From an uncultured Ignavibacteria bacterium (GTDB lineage: Bacteria; Bacteroidota; Ignavibacteria; Tepidaquicellales; OLB5): a stretch of 64,000 nt of DNA. The stretch is from the NCBI GenBank assembly GCA_937873695.1, contig CALMYL010000023.1, forward strand, positions 124,001 through 188,000, in the 5' to 3' direction. The notes under the pieces were generated by a model that was not told where the DNA came from, did not search any database, and was given only the letters and a program-made list of their open reading frames with translations. The position numbers and the translations under genes are program-made. Below, piece by piece: positions 23,084-31,985 of this stretch (positions are counted from its first letter, which is position 1; the number at the start of each line of letters is the position of its first letter).

Positions 23084-24547
23084 ATGGATATTGTCGATTC
23101 TAAACTTGTAATACTTCTTAAAACATTCAGTAAACAGGAATTTGAGAGATTTGAGAAATTTGTGAACTCACCTTTTTTCAATTCAAGTGAGCAGCTTATT
23201 ACTCTTTTTTATATGCTGAAAAAAGATCACCCGTACTACAAAGATCTTTCGAAAGAACAGATATTTGCAGATTTTTATCCCGCTGAAGAATATAAAGATA
23301 AAAAGGTAAGGGATCTTTTGAGCAGAATGCTTGAGCTGGCGCAGATTTTTCTGTCTCAGCTGGAATTTGAAAAGAACAGGAATACGCCGTCAATTTTTGT
23401 AATGAATCAGCTGATCGAAAGAAATCTGGAAAGGCATTTTAGAACCCGTTACAAAGAATCAGAGAAGAAGCTGAGAGAAGAAAGTATAATTGATGAAAGT
23501 TATCTTTATTCAGAATACATGCTGATGAAGCTGAACCGTGAACATGTTGATCTGTTCAAGAACGTGATATATGAAGAAGAACTGACAAAAATCGTCAATT
23601 CGGAATACGAATTGTTCCTAAATTATGTTATACATAATGTTCTTAGTTATACACTGCTTTTTTCTATCAGAAAATACGCTGTAAACAATGAAGTAAACCT
23701 TGAGTTTTCCGATATGGTTATCCAGTTCCTGGATAAATTTCCCCGTAAAAAATACCCGATCATTTCAATATTCAGATCAGTACTTGAACTTCAGAGCAGG
23801 GAAAGTGAACCTGTTAATGATTCTGATACTTCTACATATAAAGAGTTAATGAGTTCACTCATAGAAAACGATTCGACAATAAGTCTGCATACAAAACGAA
23901 GTATTTATGTTTACCTGGTAAACTACACACGCCTTAAGTCTTTGGTATTTAATAAGTTTTTTAAAGATGAGCACTACAGGCTGCTGAAGTATTCTATTGA
24001 AAATGACCTGTATCCCAAAGTAGGGAATTACTTCAGTGAGGCGTCGTATGTAATTGTGGCATCAGAATCGCTGATAAACAAAGATTTTGAGTGGGCTGAA
24101 AAATTCATTGAAGAGTTTAAACATAAACTTAAGAGTGAAGTGAGAGAAAACGCGTATACTTTATGTATGGCCAATTTGAATTACAGAAAAGGCAGCTACG
24201 AAAATGCCCTGAGGTTCCTTGTGAAGGTATCTATAGAAGATATTTATTACCAGCTTAAAGTTAAGAATCTGCAGGTGAAGATACACTATGAACTTGGCGA
24301 TTATGAAATGTGCAAAAGTGTGATTGATTCATTCAGGCACTTTCTTGGTAGTGTAAGCCAGTTCCCTGAGTTTGTTAAAGTAAGATTTGTTAACTATGTA
24401 AACTTTACCAGCAGGATGGTGAATGTATGGCTTGGCGGCGACCCGCGAAATATGGTTGAAATTAACCGTGAACTTCAGGAAATGCCGCAGGAAAAGGTTG
24501 AAAGCAAATCATGGCTCCTTGCCCAGGCGGCAAAAATAAAGTACTAA
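23084..24547 (+). CDS. unknown alpha-helical protein, paralogue family copy 1
   Basis: A 487-residue protein of no known function. The N-terminus (LVILLKTFSKQEFERFEKFV then NSPFFNSSEQL) and the C-terminal 140 residues (YELGDYEMCKSVIDSFRHFL) are shared with the two genes at 38551 and 40046. It is rich in Leu, Glu, Lys, Tyr and Phe and is predicted to be all helix; the C-terminal part looks TPR-like (YRKGSYENALRFLVKV). No signal peptide or membrane segment is seen, so it is likely cytoplasmic. It has its own promoter and ends 110 bp before the suf promoter region. Related proteins occur, from memory, in multiple copies in some Bacteroidota. Confidence 0.75.
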   Translation: MDIVDSKLVILLKTFSKQEFERFEKFVNSPFFNSSEQLITLFYMLKKDHPYYKDLSKEQIFADFYPAEEYKDKKVRDLLSRMLELAQIFLSQLEFEKNRNTPSIFVMNQLIERNLERHFRTRYKESEKKLREESIIDESYLYSEYMLMKLNREHVDLFKNVIYEEELTKIVNSEYELFLNYVIHNVLSYTLLFSIRKYAVNNEVNLEFSDMVIQFLDKFPRKKYPIISIFRSVLELQSRESEPVNDSDTSTYKELMSSLIENDSTISLHTKRSIYVYLVNYTRLKSLVFNKFFKDEHYRLLKYSIENDLYPKVGNYFSEASYVIVASESLINKDFEWAEKFIEEFKHKLKSEVRENAYTLCMANLNYRKGSYENALRFLVKVSIEDIYYQLKVKNLQVKIHYELGDYEMCKSVIDSFRHFLGSVSQFPEFVKVRFVNYVNFTSRMVNVWLGGDPRNMVEINRELQEMPQEKVESKSWLLAQAAKIKY

Positions 24548-24585
24548 TTTTGCTGAAATCTACACAAAATCCCTTAATTATAATC

Positions 24586-24615
24586 TTGACTTTTTTGTAC
24601 AGATAGGTTATTTTG
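24586..24615 (+). promoter_or_regulatory. Bacteroidota-type promoter of the suf operon
   Basis: TTG at 24586-24588 (in TTGAC), 19-bp spacer, TTATTTTG at 24608-24615. It lies 42 bp before the sufB start. Confidence 0.65.
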
Positions 24616-24657
24616 CATTAATAAAAATAGAAATCTAATCAAATTTCCCATAATTGA

Positions 24658-26112
24658 ATGAGTACAGATCTCAGCAATGTAGAAGAACTTGCGATATCAG
24701 ATTATAAGTACGGCTTTGAAACTGATATTGAAATGGATGTGGTTCCCAAGGGTCTAAGTGAAGAGACAATAAGGATTATTTCATCCAAAAAGAATGAACC
24801 GGAATGGATGCTTGAGTGGAGACTGAAGGCGTACCGCCATTGGCTTACAATAAAACACGAAGACCAGCCGCATTGGGCGAATATTTCATACCCGGCCGTG
24901 GATTTTCAGGACATAATTTATTATGCGGCTCCAAAGAAAAAAATTGAATTAAAATCACTTGATGAAGTGGACCCTGAACTTCTGAAGACATTTGAGAAGC
25001 TGGGTATATCGCTTCAGGAACAGAAAAGACTTGCCGGCGTAGCCGTAGACGCAGTGTTTGACAGCGTTTCGGTTACAACTACTTTTAAAGAAGAGCTTTC
25101 AAAGCTTGGAATAATTTTCTGCTCAATGAGCGAAGCGATACAAAACCACCCGGAACTGGTAAAAAAATATATCGGATCAGTTGTTCCCTATACCGACAAT
25201 TTTTACGCTGCATTGAATTCCGCAGTTTTTTCAGATGGTTCTTTTTGTTATATACCAAAGGGAGTGAGGTGCCCGATGGAACTTTCAACTTACTTCCGCA
25301 TAAATACAAGCGGTACGGGTCAGTTTGAAAGAACCCTTCTGATTGCCGATGAAGGCGGATATGTAAGTTACCTTGAAGGCTGCACTGCACCAATGAGAGA
25401 TGAGAACCAGCTTCACGCCGCGGTAGTTGAGCTGATTGCAATGGATGACGCGACCATAAAATACTCCACAGTGCAGAACTGGTACCCCGGCGATAAAGAG
25501 GGTAACGGCGGAATATACAATTTTGTAACTAAACGCGGCGCATGCAGAGGCAATAATTCAAAAATTACATGGACCCAGGTAGAAACGGGTTCAGCAATTA
25601 CATGGAAATACCCCAGCTGTATATTGCAGGGTGATAATTCTATCGGTGAATTTTATTCAGTAGCCGTTACCAACAATCACCAGCAGGCTGATACAGGCAC
25701 GAAGATGATACACCTGGGAAAGAACACGAGAAGTACAATAGTAAGCAAAGGTATATCTGCCGGTAAAAGCAATAATTCCTACCGCGGTTTGGTAAGAGTT
25801 CACAAGAATGCGGATAATGCAAGGAATTTCACCCAATGCGACTCTTTGTTAATTGGCGACAGGTGCGGCGCTCATACTTTTCCTTACATAGAAGTAAGCA
25901 ATGAATCAGCTAAGGTTGAGCATGAAGCAACAACATCAAAAATAGGTGAAGACCAGCTGTTTTATTTAAGGCAGCGCGGTATTGCCCAGGAAGATGCCAT
26001 AAACCTGATAGTAAACGGGTACTGCAAAGATGTATTCCGTGAACTTCCGATGGAGTTTGCCGTTGAAGCTCAGAAGCTGTTAAGTATTTCTCTTGAAGGA
26101 AGCGTTGGGTAA
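24658..26112 (+). CDS. sufB: Fe-S cluster assembly protein SufB
   Basis: At 484 residues this is a full-length SufB. Recognisable blocks are [12 protein letters not shown], the basic core beta-helix ([20 protein letters not shown]), [14 protein letters not shown], and the C-terminal [20 protein letters not shown] typical of SufB/SufD. SufB is the scaffold of the SufBC2D complex, on which the cluster is built from cysteine sulfur and iron in the cytoplasm. It is the first gene of a rightward operon sufB-C-D-S-E, with SufT-like and bacilliredoxin genes after it. The start at ATG 24658 follows the promoter by a short leader. Confidence 0.97.
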   Translation: MSTDLSNVEELAISDYKYGFETDIEMDVVPKGLSEETIRIISSKKNEPEWMLEWRLKAYRHWLTIKHEDQPHWANISYPAVDFQDIIYYAAPKKKIELKSLDEVDPELLKTFEKLGISLQEQKRLAGVAVDAVFDSVSVTTTFKEELSKLGIIFCSMSEAIQNHPELVKKYIGSVVPYTDNFYAALNSAVFSDGSFCYIPKGVRCPMELSTYFRINTSGTGQFERTLLIADEGGYVSYLEGCTAPMRDENQLHAAVVELIAMDDATIKYSTVQNWYPGDKEGNGGIYNFVTKRGACRGNNSKITWTQVETGSAITWKYPSCILQGDNSIGEFYSVAVTNNHQQADTGTKMIHLGKNTRSTIVSKGISAGKSNNSYRGLVRVHKNADNARNFTQCDSLLIGDRCGAHTFPYIEVSNESAKVEHEATTSKIGEDQLFYLRQRGIAQEDAINLIVNGYCKDVFRELPMEFAVEAQKLLSISLEGSVG

Positions 26113-26185
26113 GAAACAATCAGCAATGATCAATTAGCTAATAAAGAAAAATAAATAATATATAATCACAAAGGAATTTAAATTA

Positions 26186-26962
26186 ATGTTAACTGTAAAA
26201 GACCTTTTTGTAAAGGTAGATTCCGCAGACGGCGGAAAAGAAATATTGAAAGGCATTAATCTTGAGGTGAATGCCGGTGAAGTGCACGCAATTATGGGAC
26301 CTAACGGCTCAGGTAAAAGTACACTTGCTAATGTAATTGCAGGCAAGGATGGTTACGAAGTAACCGGCGGTTCAGTTACCATGGATGGCATGGACCTGCT
26401 TGATATGTCACCCGAAGAGCGCGCAAGAGAAGGCGTTTTTCTGGCATTCCAGTATCCTGTTGAAATACCCGGGGTCAGCAATGCTACTTTTCTTAAAACC
26501 GCGCTGAATGAAATAAGAAAGCATAAGGGACTTGAAGAGCTTGACGCAATGAATTTCCTGAAATTTATGCGTGAAAAAATGAAAGTTGTTGGCATAGACG
26601 AAAAACTCATAAACCGCCCGGTTAACCAGGGATTTTCAGGCGGTGAAAAGAAAAGAAACGAGATATTCCAGCTGCAGATGCTGCAGCCAAAGCTTGCAGT
26701 GCTTGATGAAACTGATTCAGGCCTTGATATTGACGCGTTAAAGATCGTTTCAAACGGTGTTAATCTTTTCCGTAATAAAGATAATGCCGTTGTAGTTGTT
26801 ACTCATTACCAGAGACTTCTGGATTACATTGTTCCTGATTTTGTTCACGTTCTGGTGAACGGCAGGATAGTTAAATCAGGCGGTAAAGAGCTTGCTCTTG
26901 AACTTGAAGAAAAAGGATATGACTGGGTTATTAACCCCGAAACCGAAGCGGCAGCTGTTTAA
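26186..26962 (+). CDS. sufC: Fe-S cluster assembly ATPase SufC
   Basis: A 258-residue ABC-type ATPase. The Walker A motif is GPNGSGKS (about residues 38-45), the ABC signature is FSGGEKKR, which is the SufC version of LSGGQ, and Walker B with the catalytic Glu is LAVLDETDSGLD. SufC drives conformational change in the SufB/SufD heterodimer with ATP. AAAGGAATTT before the ATG is a good ribosome site. The 73-bp gap from sufB is the longest in the core operon but has no terminator. Confidence 0.97.
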   Translation: MLTVKDLFVKVDSADGGKEILKGINLEVNAGEVHAIMGPNGSGKSTLANVIAGKDGYEVTGGSVTMDGMDLLDMSPEERAREGVFLAFQYPVEIPGVSNATFLKTALNEIRKHKGLEELDAMNFLKFMREKMKVVGIDEKLINRPVNQGFSGGEKKRNEIFQLQMLQPKLAVLDETDSGLDIDALKIVSNGVNLFRNKDNAVVVVTHYQRLLDYIVPDFVHVLVNGRIVKSGGKELALELEEKGYDWVINPETEAAAV

Positions 26963-26982
26963 ATTCAGAATCTTATATAAAA

Positions 26983-28287
26983 ATGGATAATACAGGAATA
27001 AAAGAATATTATATTTCAGAGTTCAGGAAATCTGAACAAAGCATGAACGGCGAAGCTGCTTCTGCTCTTCACCAGCTCAGAAGGCAGGCTATTGCGAGAT
27101 TTGATGAGATCGGGTTTCCGACGGTAAAGAACGAAGACTGGAAATACACGAATGTAAATAAGGTTTTTGATCTTGAATTTACAGCCGGGAGTTCAGCCGG
27201 CGTTACAAAAAAAGAAGCTGATGCACTGCACATAAAAGGACTTAATGAAAACATTATTGTACTGGTAAACGGTGTTTATTCAGAAAAGCTATCGTTCATT
27301 AAAAAGCAGAACAGCGGCATAATAATAGAAAATCTAAGCAGCGTACTTAAAACAAACCCTGAGCTTGTTTTGGAGCATATCGGCAAATACGCATCAACAG
27401 ATAACGGGTTCACTGCGCTTAATACAGCTTTCACTAAAGAAGGGGTGGTTATAATCATTCCCGATAATGCCGAAGTGAAGGGCCACATACATATTTTGAA
27501 TATCACAGGCGAAGCCGGAAAACATATTTTAACACAGCCAAGGAATCTTATTGTTACCGGTAAGAATACAAGGGTAAATATTATCGAAAGTTATCACAGC
27601 ACCGGCATTGAAGAAAATCTTGTTAACGCTGTAACCGAAGTTGTTGTTGGTGAAAATTCATTTGTAGAAATTTACAGGCTGCAGCAGGAAAACGAGGGTT
27701 CATTCCACATTAACCGCACACAGGCTGTACAGGCAAGGAATTCGGTGTTCACGCATTACAGTGTAACACTCGGCGGGGGACTGGTAAGGAATGATACCAA
27801 TGTACTTCTGAATGACGAGAATTGTACAGGAAATCTTTACGGTTTATATCTGACTGAAGGAAATCAGCATGTTGATAATCACACATTAATTGACCACGCG
27901 AAGCCGCATTGCCAGAGCAATGAAATGTATAAAGGTGTTTTAAATGATAATTCACGGGGGGTATTTAACGGTAAAGTATTTGTAAGAGAAGACGCCCAGA
28001 AAACGAACGCATACCAGTCAAATAAAGCAATATTGCTTGCAAGTACTGCTACTATTGATACAAAACCGCAGCTTGAAATTTACGCTGACGATGTGAAGTG
28101 CTCGCACGGCGCGGCAATAGGCCAATTGGATGATGAAGCGGTATTTTATCTCCGCTCGCGCGGTATCGGGGCTGATATGGCTAAGACTGTTTTAATAAGA
28201 GCGTTTGCCAATGATATTTTTGAGACTATTGAGAATGAAACATTTCATGAGCATTTGAATAATTTAGTATTTGAGAAGCTGGGGTAG
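26983..28287 (+). CDS. sufD: Fe-S cluster assembly protein SufD
   Basis: This 434-residue protein begins with the SufD-type helical segment (ARFDEIGFPTVKNEDWKYTN), then the right-handed beta-helix core and the C-terminal block CSHGAAIGQLDDEAVFYLRSRGI, which contains the Cys and His that line the SufB-SufD interface. It pairs with SufB and with SufC for cluster assembly. The gap from sufC is only 20 bp, so they are co-transcribed. About 85 bp of repeat-bearing sequence separates it from sufS. Confidence 0.96.
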   Translation: MDNTGIKEYYISEFRKSEQSMNGEAASALHQLRRQAIARFDEIGFPTVKNEDWKYTNVNKVFDLEFTAGSSAGVTKKEADALHIKGLNENIIVLVNGVYSEKLSFIKKQNSGIIIENLSSVLKTNPELVLEHIGKYASTDNGFTALNTAFTKEGVVIIIPDNAEVKGHIHILNITGEAGKHILTQPRNLIVTGKNTRVNIIESYHSTGIEENLVNAVTEVVVGENSFVEIYRLQQENEGSFHINRTQAVQARNSVFTHYSVTLGGGLVRNDTNVLLNDENCTGNLYGLYLTEGNQHVDNHTLIDHAKPHCQSNEMYKGVLNDNSRGVFNGKVFVREDAQKTNAYQSNKAILLASTATIDTKPQLEIYADDVKCSHGAAIGQLDDEAVFYLRSRGIGADMAKTVLIRAFANDIFETIENETFHEHLNNLVFEKLG

Positions 28288-28367
28288 GAAAGTAATCAGC
28301 AAATTTATTGTTGCTGGTGAACTTAAAAACAAGTCAGGCAACACAAACAACGGGGTAAAAGTTATTA

Positions 28368-28394
28368 AGCATTGACACAGTCAATGCACTCCAA
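28368..28394. repeat. 27-bp hairpin repeat, copy 2, at the sufS start
   Basis: GCATTGAC-ACA-GTCAATGC then ACTCCAA, identical to 20275-20301. It covers the upstream TTG (28372) and ATG (28384) that are in frame with sufS. Confidence 0.85.
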
Positions 28395-28407
28395 AGTAAA
28401 TCAATTG

Positions 28408-29655
28408 ATGCAGGATACACTGACAAAAAAAATATTTGATGTTGACGAAGTGAGGAAAGATTTCCCTATACTAAGCAGGGAAGTTGGAGGTAATCCTCTG
28501 GTCTATCTTGATAATGCCGCAACTTCACAAAAGCCTCAAAGCGTTATAAACGCAATAAACGATTATTACTCTTACTATAATGCTAATATTCACAGGGGTG
28601 TGTATTACATTAGTATCAAAGCATCAGAAGCATATGAAAACGCTAAGATAAAGGTGAAGGAGTTCATTAACGCATCAAGTGAACGTGAAGTTGTATTCAC
28701 TCGCGGAGCTACAGAGGCGATAAATCTGATTGCATATTCATACGGACTTGAAAACGTTAATGAAGGTGATGAGATCATAATTTCTGAAATGGAGCATCAT
28801 GCTAATATTGTTCCCTGGCAGGTATTGTGTGAAAAGAAGAAGGCAGTATTGAAGGTTATTCCGGTAAATGATAGCGGAGAGCTTTTGCTTGATGAGTATA
28901 AAAAGCTGCTTTCAGATAAAACAAAGATCGTTGCTGTTTGTCAGATATCAAATACACTGGGTACAATTAATCCCGTTAAAGAAATCATCCGCTTAGCGAA
29001 AGATAAGAATAAAGAAATTGCCGTTGTGATAGATGGCGCGCAGGCGATACACCATACTAAAGTAGATGTAAGGGATTTGGGTGCTGATTTTTACGTGTTC
29101 TCTTCACATAAAATGTACGGACCCATGGGAATAGGTGTTTTATACGGCAGAGCAGAATTACTTGAAGCCATGCCGCCATACCAGACCGGCGGTGATATGA
29201 TAAGTTCAGTGAGTTTTAAAGGGACAACATATAATGATATCCCGATGAAGTTTGAAGCGGGTACGCCGAATGTTGAAGGGGCAGTGGGTCTTGCTGCCGC
29301 AATAGATTATATTGGAGATATCGGGTTTGAAGCAATTCACAGACAGGAAACAGAACTGCTTGAATATGCCGCAGGACTGCTTGAAGAGATAAAGGGATTA
29401 AAAATAATCGGAACTGCAAAAGAAAAAACCGGAGTTATTTCATTTATAGTTGATGGTTTAAATGCGCTGGATATTGGAATTATGCTTGATACATACGGAG
29501 TTGCCGTCAGAACGGGTCAGCATTGTACTGAACCATTGATGGAGAGGTTCGGAATACCGGGAACGGTAAGAGTTTCGTTTGCATTCTATAATACAAAAGC
29601 TGAGATTGATATTTTTGTTAACGCATTAAAGAAGGCGATTAAGATATTGTCCTAG
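28408..29655 (+). CDS. sufS: cysteine desulfurase SufS
   Basis: A group II cysteine desulfurase of 416 residues from this start. The PLP lysine is Lys235 in SSHKMYG and the persulfide-forming Cys373 is in RTGQHCTEP. Other landmarks are YLDNAATSQKP, the EMEHHANIVPW segment and IDGAQAIHH. It takes sulfur from L-cysteine and passes it to SufE, whose gene follows. In-frame TTG 28372 and ATG 28384 lie inside a dispersed 27-bp hairpin repeat; ATG 28408 gives an N-terminus (IFDVDEVRKDFPIL) of normal SufS length. If the upstream codons are used, the repeat encodes the first residues. Confidence 0.95.
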   Translation: MQDTLTKKIFDVDEVRKDFPILSREVGGNPLVYLDNAATSQKPQSVINAINDYYSYYNANIHRGVYYISIKASEAYENAKIKVKEFINASSEREVVFTRGATEAINLIAYSYGLENVNEGDEIIISEMEHHANIVPWQVLCEKKKAVLKVIPVNDSGELLLDEYKKLLSDKTKIVAVCQISNTLGTINPVKEIIRLAKDKNKEIAVVIDGAQAIHHTKVDVRDLGADFYVFSSHKMYGPMGIGVLYGRAELLEAMPPYQTGGDMISSVSFKGTTYNDIPMKFEAGTPNVEGAVGLAAAIDYIGDIGFEAIHRQETELLEYAAGLLEEIKGLKIIGTAKEKTGVISFIVDGLNALDIGIMLDTYGVAVRTGQHCTEPLMERFGIPGTVRVSFAFYNTKAEIDIFVNALKKAIKILS

Positions 29656-29663
29656 TTACGATG

Positions 29664-29730
29664 AGATTGCTTCCTTCCTCCCGTTACACGGGTTTAAGGC
29701 ATGGCGTCGCTAACACTCCTCGCAAATGAG
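29664..29730. repeat. diverged GAGATTGCTTC...CTCCTCGCAAATGAG repeat
   Basis: TGAGATTGCTTCC at the left and ACTCCTCGCAAATGAG at the right are related to the arms of 7915-7974; CCCG-TTACA-CGGG lies between. It fills the sufS-sufE gap. Confidence 0.5.
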
Positions 29731-29746
29731 GATAGATGAATTTATA

Positions 29747-30178
29747 ATGGAAAAGACTATACAGGAAATAGAAGATGAGATCGTTGATGAGTTCGGATTT
29801 TTTGAGAGCTGGCAGGATAAGTATGAGTATATTATTGAGCTGGGAAAAAAACTAAATGGTTACCCCGAAGATAAACAAACCAATGATCATAAAGTAAAGG
29901 GATGCCAGTCAAGCGTTTGGCTTGTTACTGATGATGAAGACGGCAGAATAATATTTAAAGCTGATAGTGATTCAACGATTGTTAAAGGATTGATAGCCCT
30001 GCTTATAAGGGTACTTAACCGCAGAACGCCGGATGAAATCCTGGATGCGAAGCTTGATTTCATAGCTAAAACAGGACTTCAGCAGCATCTTGCGCAAACA
30101 AGGGCTAACGGACTTGCTGCAATGATCAAACAGATGAAAATGTATGCCCTGGCATACAAAGCAAAACAGTTAAATTAA
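29747..30178 (+). CDS. sufE: sulfur acceptor protein SufE
   Basis: A 143-residue SufE. The active cysteine is in the loop KVKGCQSSVWLV (about residue 52), preceded by the helix WQDKYEYIIELGKKL and followed by GLIALLIRVLNRRTPDEIL. SufE accepts the persulfide from SufS and hands it to SufB. An in-frame ATG at 29726 lies in a repeat and would add seven residues; ATG 29747 fits the family better. The next gene starts four bases after its stop codon. Confidence 0.95.
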   Translation: MEKTIQEIEDEIVDEFGFFESWQDKYEYIIELGKKLNGYPEDKQTNDHKVKGCQSSVWLVTDDEDGRIIFKADSDSTIVKGLIALLIRVLNRRTPDEILDAKLDFIAKTGLQQHLAQTRANGLAAMIKQMKMYALAYKAKQLN

Positions 30179-30181
30179 AAA

Positions 30182-30583
30182 ATGTCTGATAAAACAGAAG
30201 AAAAAATTACAGTACAGGAATCTGAACAGCTAACCGAACAGCCGAAGGAAGTAACAGAACCGGCTGAAAAAACTGATAAAACTGAGCTTAACAATGCTGT
30301 GGTTGAAGCGTTAAAGAGTGTATATGATCCGGAAATTCCCGTAAATATATATGAGCTTGGTCTGATATATTCAGTAAATATTGATGATGCAGGTAAGGTT
30401 GAAATTGAAATGACTCTGACATCGCCGGCTTGTCCCGTAGCGGGAACGCTGCCGCCCGAAGTTGAAGGTAAGGTACGCTCAATACCCGGGGTAAGTGAGT
30501 GCGTGGTAAAAGTCGTTTGGGATCCGCCTTGGGGAATGAACATGATGAGCGAAGAAGCGAAGCTTCAGCTGAATCTGTATTAG
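30182..30583 (+). CDS. DUF59/MIP18-family Fe-S assembly protein (SufT-like)
   Basis: Residues 1-35 are a charged, low-complexity extension. Residues 36-133 are a DUF59/MIP18 domain: VYDPEIPVNIYELGLIY, MTLTSPACPVAGTLPPEV with the conserved Cys, and VVWDPPWGMNMMSEEAK. Proteins of this family help transfer or mature Fe-S clusters; next to suf genes they are called SufT. Given its position directly after sufE it should serve the same system. A tandem 15-bp repeat begins at its stop codon. Confidence 0.93.
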   Translation: MSDKTEEKITVQESEQLTEQPKEVTEPAEKTDKTELNNAVVEALKSVYDPEIPVNIYELGLIYSVNIDDAGKVEIEMTLTSPACPVAGTLPPEVEGKVRSIPGVSECVVKVVWDPPWGMNMMSEEAKLQLNLY

Positions 30584-30612
30584 CTTAATCTGTATTAGCT
30601 TAGCCTGTATTA
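30572..30612 (+). repeat. 15-bp tandem repeat across the stop codon of the DUF59 gene
   Basis: AATCTGTATTAGCTT at 30572-30586 and 30587-30601, then a partial third copy (AGCCTGTATTA). The first unit supplies the last codons and the TAG stop. Confidence 0.75.
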
Positions 30613-30663
30613 AAAACAAAGAGTACAATTAATAAAATTTCTAAATAATAAAATTAATATAAT

Positions 30664-31200
30664 ATGTTCCAGATAAACACAAGAGGACCAATATACGATC
30701 CCGAAGCGGTTCAGCCGATGAGGGATGAATTAACCGCAGCGGGATTTGTTGAGTTGTTAACACCTGCTGATGTTGATACCTACGTAGGACAAAAAGATGG
30801 TACAACGCTTGTTATGATAAATTCAGTTTGCGGCTGTGCCGCAGGAAGCGCAAGACCCGGGGTAACGCTAGCATTGCAGAACAAACTGATTCCAAACAGG
30901 ATAGTTACAGTTTTCGCGGGTCAGGATAGAGATGCGGTTGATCATTTAAGAAATGCTTATCTGCCTGGTATTCCTCCATCATCGCCTTATATGGCGTTAT
31001 TTAAGGATGGTGAAGTGGTATTTTTGATGCAGAGAATGAACATTGAAGGCAAGACCGCCGATATGGTTGCAGAAGAACTTACTGCTGCTTTTAATGAGCA
31101 CTGCACATTTGAAGGACCTTCAGTACCCAAAGAACAGTACGATGCAATTTTACATGCTAAAGCATGCGGTTCTAAGATACCGAAATACAGCGGCAATTAA
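30664..31200 (+). CDS. BrxA/BrxB-type bacilliredoxin (thiol-disulfide isomerase)
   Basis: The 178-residue protein contains the CGC active site (Cys56-Gly-Cys58) in NSVCGCAAG and the following RPGVTLALQNKL, as in YphP/YqiW bacilliredoxins, on a thioredoxin-like fold. In Bacillus these remove bacillithiol from modified proteins; whether this organism makes bacillithiol cannot be told from the window. It lies between the suf genes and the Rrf2 regulator, with three bases between it and the regulator, so it likely repairs thiols in the same stress response. Confidence 0.92.
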   Translation: MFQINTRGPIYDPEAVQPMRDELTAAGFVELLTPADVDTYVGQKDGTTLVMINSVCGCAAGSARPGVTLALQNKLIPNRIVTVFAGQDRDAVDHLRNAYLPGIPPSSPYMALFKDGEVVFLMQRMNIEGKTADMVAEELTAAFNEHCTFEGPSVPKEQYDAILHAKACGSKIPKYSGN

Positions 31201-31203
31201 TAA

Positions 31204-31674
31204 ATGAAATTCAGTACACAGGAAGAATACGGATTGCGCTGTTTGCTTAGAGTAGCCGGCGAAAAATGCGAAAAGGGAATGACTATTCCCGAAATAAGCA
31301 AAGCTGAAGGGATCACTACTCACAACACCGCAAAGATACTGCGTGCCTTAAGGCTTGGGGGTTTTCTGGCAAGCTCGCGCGGACAGATCGGCGGCTATAC
31401 ACTTAGCCGTCCGGCGGATGAAATTCTGGTGAAAGATGTACTTGATTTCCTTGGCGGCAAATTATTTGACGCTGAGTTCTGCAATGATCACAGCGGTTCA
31501 GACAGTATTTGTACTCATTCAGTTGATTGTTCAATTCGCTCGTTATGGCAAATGCTGCAAAATGCCGTTGATGGAGTGCTGAAAAATATGACAATAAAGG
31601 ATCTTGTTACAGGTGAAGAAAATATTGTGTCACAGATATCAAATATCGGTAAAGAAGAGACCATAAGGTTATAG
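31204..31674 (+). CDS. Rrf2 family Fe-S-type transcriptional regulator
   Basis: A 156-residue Rrf2 protein: winged helix at residues 1-65 (QEEYGLRCLLRVA, then a recognition helix near HNTAKILRALRLGGFL), a wing (SRGQIGGYTLSRP), and three cysteines near the end of the dimerisation helix (EFCNDHS, SICTHSVDCSIRSLWQ) placed like the cluster ligands of IscR-type regulators. It is probably a sensor of Fe-S status that controls the suf operon, even though it is the last gene of that operon. It overlaps no other gene and is followed by a strong terminator. Confidence 0.93.
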   Translation: MKFSTQEEYGLRCLLRVAGEKCEKGMTIPEISKAEGITTHNTAKILRALRLGGFLASSRGQIGGYTLSRPADEILVKDVLDFLGGKLFDAEFCNDHSGSDSICTHSVDCSIRSLWQMLQNAVDGVLKNMTIKDLVTGEENIVSQISNIGKEETIRL

Positions 31675-31699
31675 TCCAAAATGTTGAAAATAGTATTTA

Positions 31700-31728
31700 A
31701 AACCCCGTTCTTGACGGGGTTTTTTTAT
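31700..31728 (+). terminator. rho-independent terminator of the suf operon
   Basis: Stem AAACCCCGT/ACGGGGTTT (31700-31708 with 31714-31722), 5-nt loop, T run. The 31729-31985 gap after it is AT-rich with CATTTGAAT direct repeats near 31790 and 31840, and holds no gene that I can see. Confidence 0.9.
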
Positions 31729-31985
31729 TGTGATTATTTGCAAACTTAATATTTACAGCTATTTTTAACACTTCATAGAGATAAATGTCATTTGAATGGT
31801 ATTCAATATATGATAATTATCTCATTTGAATTTTATCTTATAAATTCATAATTTAATCATTGTAAGAAGCTCCTGCTTCTTTCTTATTGCTTTTAAAATC
31901 CTGGATACTTCCCGTCGATATATTAGAGTTATGTACAGAGCACGAATCATTTAAAGTAAATCTGCTGCTAAATATTTAAATTCAT

